64,000 nt of DNA from Ixodes scapularis (lineage: Eukaryota; Arthropoda; Arachnida; Ixodida; Ixodidae), in assembly GCF_016920785.2 (NCBI RefSeq), contig NW_024609837.1:46626745-46690744 (forward strand), in the 5' to 3' direction. How positions within the stretch are numbered: position 1 is the stretch's first letter; every line of letters begins with the position of its first letter. Both the position numbers and the translations under genes were made by a program. The notes beneath the pieces are model-generated. The model made no database searches, was not told the DNA's origin, and saw only the letters and a program-made list of their open reading frames with translations. Of the stretch, positions 56,641-64,000 are shown piece after piece.

Positions 56641-58379
56641 TTCAGATCATTTAGCATACGTATTTCGCGTTCGCTGTAAGTGAAGGCACGGGCCCGAAAA
56701 CGGCAATTCTGCACTTTTCTCTTGGCGCGAGCGCGAGCGCATAGAACGCATATTTGAAAGACACGCGTTGAGCAGAAATAATAGACCGATCTCACCAGCC
56801 AGTTTGACAACGCCATCGCTGCCGCAATGCATGGAGGGAACTTTAGTCTTTCTGCACGTGCTAGAACCTTGCTGGAGTTCTGCGCGTGTAGAGCACGAGA
56901 CGGTACGAGCCCTCTCGTGCACTGCCATTTGCCCCCTGTGAACTAAGGTTATGGCGGCGTCCCGCATGCGCCGAATGCTTAGTGAGATAAGCCTATTGTA
57001 GCGAAAAGAAGAAAACAGAAACAACGCTTCGGGGAGGACCGGCGGACGGGCTTCGCTAGAATCACCTGCGCGCGCTCAGTGTACTCAACATTTACTCCAC
57101 CGCCGCTGAAGTCATTCGGATATGTAAAAAGAGAAAAGAAAATGCATCAGCGTGTTCAGAAAGTTGTGATTGCAGAAATTGGTGTCGATAACTAATACAA
57201 TTAATTAAACAGGCTTCTGTATACTTGAAGTGTAGGCAAGCGAGAAAACGAAACTGATCAAAACGTGGCGTGTAGCGACAATTCAATTTGATTTATAACC
57301 TGCAGTTCACTTTTGCAATGGATATTCATTAGAGATACGAGCGCTTTCCTAAGGGCAGTAGAGGAAAATAATATATACGGATAAATCTTGCACAGTCTTT
57401 TAGTATTTATGCAAAATATGACAGTGGTCACCATCCTAATCGGTCACTTAAAATACAGCAGTATATAAGCTGGTGGTGTCGACTAATCATGTATATAGGA
57501 ATGTAGAGTGTGAATATCTCATGTTGTACCTTGTGCTGTTTGTGAACGCGTTCATGTATTATATTGTATGATATCTGTATGCCACGTTTGTGTGAAGTGT
57601 GGTGTGGAAAATGTAGTACCTGCATGTCTGGCGAGGCGCTCAGCGCGAAGACTGTTGGTTTCTTTTTTCTTAATTTGAGCGCTGTTCGTTAGGTGGCGCG
57701 TGTCGCCGCCCAATTCAAGGAGTCGGTTTTATGTGTCTACTTATTTGAGTGAAAAACATGGAGGCGCTCCATGGCTCCACGGAGAAGCCACGAAGGGTTC
57801 GGTTCTCGGCCTCTCGTGCTCTCGTCTCAGTGGGATAAGTCCCATAGCCAGTTGAATGGGCGTTCCGTGCGGTGAATAGTGCGTGCACAGACGCGGTGGG
57901 GATTACCAGGGACTTGAAAGTGGATAACGAACGCTAACAGGTGAGCAGGAGCGTTGAACGATCGGAACCGACGCCGCTTGAATCGGTGATGCCTCGCCGC
58001 TGTCAACCGAAAACGCCGGATCACTTGCGGCAAACACAGCAAGCAGATTCTCTGTTCAACAAAGACATCATTTCATTTGTCACTATAAATTCCTTTGAAT
58101 GTTTTCTGGCCGCGAAGTAAATGCAGCCAGCCGCGCGAAAGCAGTCGAGGACAAACCACCTCGAATGCCCTCCCTCACATCGCCGCCCCTACTCGAATAG
58201 GTGCGGTGCCGGTGCTTCGAGGCGCGTTTTGGAGTGCTTTAGTGCGCACGGAAGGCAGCGAACGGGCGTGCGCACTTGAGAATTGTATTTTAGCAGAAAG
58301 CAGTCGAGCTCGCTAGGCCTTACTCGTATTGCTCCACTGTCGCTTGCCAGCCGCCATGTTGCTTTTGGGGGTGCTCACT
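56641..58379. other. No recognisable gene
   Basis: GC-richer patches at 56690-57020 and 57640-58310 with no domain. May be the interior or flank of a larger repeat. Confidence 0.4.
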
Positions 58380-58528
58380 GTGACTACCTTTTGATTTCAT
58401 GCCCGTGACAACCCATGGGGTCGTTAGAATTACTAAAGGGGGGGGGGGGGTAGCGATATCTGTGACGGCTTCTGACTACCCCAAATGTAGTACATTACGA
58501 CTACCCTTTTGTTGAGAATGTAGACTTC
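58380..58528. mobile_element. Possible opposite terminus of the 55321 element
   Basis: GACTACC words on this side mirror GTAACTACC words near 55375. The outer end complements to TACATTCTCAACAAAAGGG. A poly-G run lies at 58439-58450. Match is partial. Confidence 0.3.
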
Positions 58529-59164
58529 GTGGCCCTGAGTGTCAAATTAGTGATATGCTAGGATTTTAATCTTTGTGATAGTAAATAAACACGCACCTTC
58601 CGTGTCACGTGTAGCGTGATAGCACCTTTATTTACGAAGTCTCTTTCCGTCAACTTAGTCCGTCTGACGCCGATTTTAATTCAAGTAATGCTTAGCAACT
58701 AGGCCATCGCTATTACTGTGGTGTGTCGTCGTCGGTTCCCATATAAGTGCCACTAGACTAACCGCATTGACGACAAAAACTAAAGCATTGTTTTGTAGGC
58801 CTTGCTGCTGGATTGAGTGACTCATTATTGACTTTTTTTTCGGTAAAAAAGTAGCAAGAAATTTGTAGGAATCCAAATGAGCAGATTTTCGTTAAGAGCC
58901 TCTTTCTAAGGAGTAAAAGCACTTTTTTTTTGCCTTTAACGAAAAATGTGTTATTCTCAACGGCAATTGAAGTGACATGACGGGAAGCTACTCAAGGTCA
59001 GGGTCGTCACCGACGCATACACAGCTGGCGTCTTCCAAAATATCCGGTCACCTTGGGTCAAACGAAGGCGGTTCTAGTCGCCAAGAGGTTTTAGATAACA
59101 CTTAGCAATAGGTAAGGCGAACAACATACATTTCGCTCTTCAACAAGAGTGGGCAAGGAGGCAG
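58529..59164. other. No recognisable gene
   Basis: AT-rich. A minus-strand TGGCCTAGTTGCTAAGC word near 58695 resembles an A box but no B box follows. Confidence 0.4.
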
Positions 59165-61718
59165 AGTGGGCAAGGCAGCAGCCGAGCGATGCAGCCACGG
59201 CTCAATTTCTTCGCTTTTTTTTCGTCCAGGTTCTTGCCTCGTGCATCGACCCGGTTTCGTTCGGTGATGTCGGCAGCGCGGATGATTCGTGCTGCGTCAA
59301 GTGCCACCAACAAGTACCGATGAAAAACGTTCGACGATGGTGACTCAGCGGTACACAACGAAAGCATCGCTCGGTTTTTCCAACTTAATCCTCTTCGAGG
59401 CAACACCCAAGCGACATCGACATCAACAGGACCAGCGAGCAACGCCCCTCAGGCTTTTTTCTTTAGTGGGCAAGGCAGCAGCTGAACGATGCAGCCACGG
59501 CTCAATTCCTTCGCTTTTTTTTCGTCCAGGTTCTTGCGTCGTGCATCGACCCGGTTTCGTTCAGTGATGTCGGCAGCGCGGATGATTCGTGATGCGCAAA
59601 GTGCCACCAACAAGTACCGATGAAAAACGTTCGACGATGGTCACTCAGCGGTACACAACGAAAGCATCGCTCGGTTTTTCCAACTTAATCCTCTTCGAGG
59701 CAACACCCAAGCGACATCGACATCAACAGGACCAGCGAGCAACGCCCCTCAGGCTTTTTTCTTTAGTGGGCAAGGCAGCAGCTGAACGATGCAGCCACGG
59801 CTCAATTTCTTCGCTTTTTTTTTCGTCAAGGTTCTTGCCTCGTGCATCGACCCGGTTTCGTTCGGTGATGTCGGCAGCGCGGATGATTCGTGCTGCGTCA
59901 AGTGCCACCAACAAGTACCGATGAAAAACGTTCGACGATGGTGACTCAGCGGTACACAACGAAAGCATCGCTCGGTTTTTCCAACTTAATCCTCTTCGAG
60001 GCAACACCCAAGCGACATCGACATCAACAGGACCAGCGAGCAACGTCCCTCAGGCTTTTTTCTTCAGTGGGCAAGGCAGCAGCTGAAGGATGCAGCCACG
60101 GCTCAATTCCTTCGCTTTTTTTTCGTCCAGGTTCTTGCGTCGTGCATCGACCCGGTTTCGTTCAGTGATGTCGGCAGCGCGGATGATTCGTGCTGCGTCA
60201 AGTGCCACCAACAAGTACCGGTGAAAAACGTTCGACGATGGTGACTCAGCGGTACACAACGAAAGCATCGCTCGGTTTTTCCAACTTAATCCTCTTCGAG
60301 GCAACACCCAAGCGACATCGACATCAACAGGACCAGCGAGCAACGCCCCTCAGGCTTTTTTCTTTAGTGGGCAAGGCAGCAGCTGAACGATGCAGCCACG
60401 GCTCAATTTCTTCGCTTTTTTTTCGTCCAGGTTCTTGCGTCGTGCATCGACCCGGTTTCGTTCAGTGATGTCGGCAGCGCGGATGATTCGTGCTGCGTCA
60501 AGTGCCACCAACAAGTACCGATGAAAAACGTTCGACGATGGTGACTCAGCGGTACACAACGAAAGCATCGCTCGGTTTTTCCAACTTAATCCTCTTCGAG
60601 GCAACACCCAAGCGACATCGACATCAACAGGACCAGCGAGCAACGCCCCTCAGGCTTTTTTCTTTAGTGGGCAAGGCAGCAGCTGAACGATGCAGCCACG
60701 GCTCAATTTCTTCGCTTTTTTTTCGTCCAGGTTCTTGCGTCGTGCATCGACCCGGTTTCGTTCAGTGATGTCGGCAGCGCGGATGATTCGTGCTGCGTCA
60801 AGTGCCACCAACAAGTACCGGTGAAAAACGTTCGACGATGGTGACTCAGCGGTACACAACGAAAGCATCGCTCGGTTTTTCCAACTTAATCCTCTTCGAG
60901 GCAACACCCAAGCGACATCGACATCAACAGGACCAGCGAGCAACGTCCCTCAGGCTTTTTTCTTCAGTGGGCAAGGCAGCAGCTGAAGGATGCAGCCACG
61001 GCTCAATTCCTTCGCTTTTTTTTCGTCCAGGTTCTTGCGTCGTGCATCGACCCGGTTTCGTTCAGTGATGTCGGCAGCGCGGATGATTCGTGCTGCGTCA
61101 AGTGCCACCAACAAGTACCGATGAAAAACGTTCGACGATGGTCACTCAGCGGTACACAACGAAAGCATCGCTCGGTTTTTCCAACTTAATCCTCTTCGAG
61201 GCAACACCCAAGCGACATCGACATCAACAGGACCAGCGAGCAACGCCCCTCAGGCTTTTTTCTTTAGTGGGCAAGGCAGCAGCTGAACGATGCAGCCACG
61301 GCTCAATTTCTTCGCTTTTTTTTTCGTCAAGGTTCTTGCCTCGTGCATCGACCCGGTTTCGTTCGGTGATGTCGGCAGCGCGGATGATTCGTGCTGCGTC
61401 AAGTGCCACCAACAAGTACCGGTGAAAAACGTTCGACGATGGTGACTCAGCGGTACACAACGAAAGCATCGCTCGGTTTTTCCAACTTAATCCTCTTCGA
61501 GGCAACACCCAAGCGACATCGACATCAACAGAACCAGCGAGCAACGCCCCTCAGGCTTTTTTCTTCAGTGGGCAAGGCAGCAGCTGAACGATGCAGCCAC
61601 GGCTCAATTTCTTCGCTTTTTTTTCGTCCAGGTTCTCGCCTCGTGCATCGACCCGGTTTCGTTCGGTGATGTCGGCAGCGCGGATGATTCGTGCTGCGTC
61701 AAGTGCCACCAACAAGTA
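59165..61718. repeat. Satellite array: 8.5 units of 300-301 bp
   Basis: Units start at 59165, 59465, 59765, 60066, 60366, 60666, 60966, 61266 and 61567 (last one half-length). Copies differ at only a few per cent of positions. Diagnostic variants (GGTCACTC versus GGTGACTC, TTCAGTG versus TTCGGTG, ACCGGTG versus ACCGATG, ACGTCCC versus ACGCCCC, 8 versus 9 T) are shared between non-adjacent units: 2 with 7, 3 with 8, and the 3/4 junction with the 6/7 junction. 300 bp is 100 codons, so the same open frames of about 92-106 codons recur on both strands; these are not taken as genes. Confidence 0.97.
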
Positions 61719-61975
61719 CACTCTAAAACCTGTCTCTCATAAAAAACGCTGTCCCTCTGATTTTAGAGGGGACAACAATGCTTTCAGGGGGACACCTCTT
61801 TTTAAGAGGGAAATTGAAAAATAAAATAGCAACATCTAGAGGGACACCAACATATTAAGAGAGACCAAGGAAACCGTTTCGTTAGTCCCTCTGAACAGGA
61901 AAGACAGACAAAAAGATTCACGCGTGCCCTTCATATTAAAAGGGGACTGGTCCCTCTTAACTGGACCAATGTAGT
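61719..61975. mobile_element. CACTCTAA-type terminus with TCCCTCT/AGAGGGA words
   Basis: The array stops exactly where CACTCTAAAACC begins. Repeated TCCCTCT, AGAGGGA and GGGGACA words in both orientations follow for about 250 bases. Same terminal word as 24069 and 55321; the other end is not identified. Confidence 0.5.
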
Positions 61976-62019
61976 TCGGTCAGGAGGAGGGGGGCAGGCG
62001 CACTAATCCACGGCAAAGA

Positions 62020-62119
62020 GTTCGGACTGTGCTAAGGCTTCGCGCCAATTCACGGAGAGCTGGAAACGGTCGTTGCCGGAGAGTCGCAAGCGTCATGCTG
62101 CTCGTTTGACTTCCTTCGG
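62020..62119 (+). other. Probable 5' non-coding exon of downstream gene
   Basis: GC-richer stretch ending at a near-perfect donor CGG/GTGAGTAAT (62120). It contains only a four-codon upstream frame (MLLV, 62095-62109). Start of exon not determined; no TATA box seen. Confidence 0.4.
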
Positions 62120-63303
62120 GTGAGTAATCCTGTCATATTGGCGCTTTTGTTTTGGGTGCATTGCGGGTGGGAATAACGAGCCATCAATATTTTCACGCTG
62201 GCTGTGAGATGCACGAGCTTTGCATGTAGAGTGAGAGTGTTCAGCTGTAGTCCGCGGACGCGGTCGCTTCATGGATCTGCTCGTTCAGCTAGGACAAAGA
62301 GTCGCTAATCGTTTGCCCTGCCGTGAGCCGCAGGGCTGTCTTTCGCACAGAACACTTTTAGCGGGTTAGGGTGTCCCAATGTGTACGCGTCTGTCTTAGG
62401 CTGGTGATATCAGACCATTTTCTGTCCGACGCTTTTGTCTACTTTTTAATTTCGAACGCGCGTTCGTTCTTCTCCCAGCTCGAGCTGCTAGCTTTGGCAG
62501 TGCTACGCCGACATTTTGTTACCGGCAATTTCCTTGTATTTTATCCGTGAGCGTACACTCTCGGCATCGAGTACTACAAAGGATGGCATCACCCTCCCTA
62601 AGGCAAAGCCAACATAAAGGCACCCTAGCTGGGGCAGTCAGTGTTTGTAAGCTTGGCTCGCCGATTTGTTTCTCGGTGTGCACTCTAAATGCTTGAGGTT
62701 GACCGCCCGAGAGTGTTGATTGACAGGAACAATGTTGGCGATTTTGCGTTTGTTTGCCTTCACAATTCATTACAGCAATTTACACTGCAACGTTATGTTG
62801 TAGACATCGTTAGCGTTGCAGTGATTATGAACATTTTTTTCTCAAGTGGGCGGCGAGCAAAAACCCATAATGTGTGTGTATGTTTGTGAAAGGGGCAGGG
62901 GGATTGGACGAGCACAAAACAAAAAGAAATAATGTGTTCGCGTTGCGTCGGCGTCGCGGCGTCTGCGGAAAGGGGGGAAGGGTGTAGCGGTGGCCAGGGA
63001 GTACATTTTTTTTTTTGTATTTCTTTGGCGTACTGTTTTGTTCGTTATATTTTGACGGTCGTGCCGGCACAGCTACCGGCTTTTTTTTTTTTTTGCGCCG
63101 ACCATGTTTTTGTTTTTGGAGATTTTATGATGTTTATTATGCTCTTTGTTTTCTGTAGCTGGCTGAATTTTTTTTTCTGTGTCGTACATCCGCGAAAAAT
63201 ATATAAACAGAAGTTTTCTTTTTTTTTTCTTTCTTATGCGCTTTAGGGCTAGGTTGACTATGGGCGTTAAATGACTGACCGTTATTAACAATCTTGTTTT
63301 CAG
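62120..63303. other. Probable first intron
   Basis: T-rich with several T runs (63007, 63081, 63169, 63219). Ends in AATCTTGTTTTCAG. Confidence 0.45.
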
Positions 63304-63422
63304 AGTGAGGCAATGGCAACGAACGTTGACATGAAGGGAATCAGGCGGGGGTTCCGCTCGGATTGCTCGTGTAAAGAGCTCTACCGGGTCCCTCTGCACG
63401 GTGGAACGCACCACCCTGAGTG
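63304..63422 (+). CDS. Probable first coding exon of an unrecognised gene
   Basis: After the acceptor TTGTTTTCAG, an ATG at 63313 in good context (GGCAATGGC) opens 36 codons: MATNVDMKGIRRGFRSDC, SCKELYRVPLHGG and THHPE, ending two bases into a Trp codon at a strong donor (TG/GTGAGC). Reading through the donor meets TGA at once, as expected if an intron starts there. Short, basic, soluble-looking N terminus; family not recognised. The rest of the gene would lie beyond 64000 or in 63423-64000. Confidence 0.5.
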
Positions 63423-64000
63423 GTGAGCCTACTGCGGCCACCCGCACACGGTTCACAACGAACTCGGTAATTATTAACTTTTTGTATTCTGGTATGTAGG
63501 TAGGCTCTATTTACGTTCTGTTGGCATATGCACTGCTTCTGAAAAAAAAAATAGTAAATGAATGGCTTGTGGCGAAATGTTTACAGAAATGTAATTTTTT
63601 TATTTGATTATGTTGCTTTCCAAAACATGCACTAGATCACTTCTGCAGCTTCGAGCCGCATATGCAATCCATGCTTTCCAAAGCACATGGGGCTTTTAAA
63701 GTTCATCTACTACTAAATGCGTTTTCGTTTTGTCTTGGTAACACAGAAACGATTGATTCTCGTAAATTAATTAAAACTGCAGTCTATTCTCGTACCAAAA
63801 ATTAATAGTAGCAGAAGTTACGTCATAAGCTAATGTCACTCGCTATTTCATCGTATACAGATTGGATTCCGAATCTTTGAACTGTTTGCACTTTATTTTC
63901 GCATTTGTTTCCTAGCGCCTGCTTGATAACAGGTGAAAGCGCTTCATTACCTTTATTCTAATTCCCACTCTCTATATCTAAAGGAAAACAATATGGTCTT
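63423..64000. other. Probable intron, window end
   Basis: AT-rich; no further exon recognised. Confidence 0.4.

Noticed and set aside
55321..58528. A single 3.2-kb DNA transposon
   Set aside because: The two ends match only partly (about 17 of 24 positions), no transposase lies between, and no target duplication was found. Kept as two separate termini.
59165..61718. CRISPR array
   Set aside because: Whole 300-bp units are near-identical with no unique spacers, and the genome is eukaryotic.
59149..61824. Repeated open frames of 77-111 codons on both strands of the 300-bp array as a gene family
   Set aside because: They recur only because the unit is 300 bp (100 codons); each strand is open, each copy has its own stop, and no domain or splice signal is present.

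Overview
The window is eukaryotic, repeat-rich, AT-leaning DNA and most likely comes from a hard tick (Ixodida) or close chelicerate. Supporting signs are: a split Rebers-Riddiford cuticle gene whose signal peptide begins MIAK; a chelicerate-style ionotropic-receptor relic; a BEN-domain relic; two Penelope-like elements; four Ty3/gypsy pieces; CR1/L2-like LINEs; many MITEs; and tRNA-like modules. No bacterial gene organisation or rRNA was seen. Species cannot be named from sequence alone.

Layout. 1-5.3 kb: GGTTCG-rich repeats, an (AT)n tract, a dead LINE reverse transcriptase, degenerate GTGTGGG and 60-bp tandem repeats, a hAT-type MITE with target duplication, and a tRNA-like module. 7.6-12.9 kb: four exon-like blocks of a BEN-domain gene (+) with two in-frame stops, carrying MITEs in its introns. 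13.2-14.9 kb: dead LINE (-). 18.8-19.7 kb: gypsy RT/RNase H fragment (+). 20.8-21.4 kb: a large foldback with arms of about 260 bp. 23.6 kb: a clean orphan exon. 25.7-27.2 kb: 3' end of a gypsy element (-) with an uninterrupted 373-residue integrase. 28.7-33.5 kb: a Penelope-like element (+) split by a 5'-truncated, mutated gypsy element that ends in an LTR.

34.1-40.8 kb holds the one convincingly intact host gene: a three-exon cuticle protein on the minus strand with TATA box, signal peptide, RR chitin-binding domain and poly(A) signal. Its second intron contains a MITE filled with a 19-bp minisatellite that repeats CACGTG/GGTCA-type sites. 41.2-44.4 kb: gypsy element (-) whose upstream end is an inverted duplication, next to a perfect hairpin. 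47.1-48.7 kb: second Penelope-like element (-). 50.3-51.5 kb: a LINE (-) interrupted by a 420-bp solo LTR with a 4-bp target duplication. 53.0-54.8 kb: ionotropic receptor pseudogene (-). 59.2-61.7 kb: 8.5 copies of a 300-bp satellite, followed by a repeat terminus and then the first exons (62.1 and 63.3 kb) of a probable unrecognised gene that runs off the window.

The retroelements inserted into one another in a readable order (solo LTR into LINE; gypsy into Penelope). The most unusual item is the LTR family seen at 32.4 kb and 50.6 kb: both copies carry a tRNA-like module with Pol III A/B-box motifs near the 5' end of the LTR.
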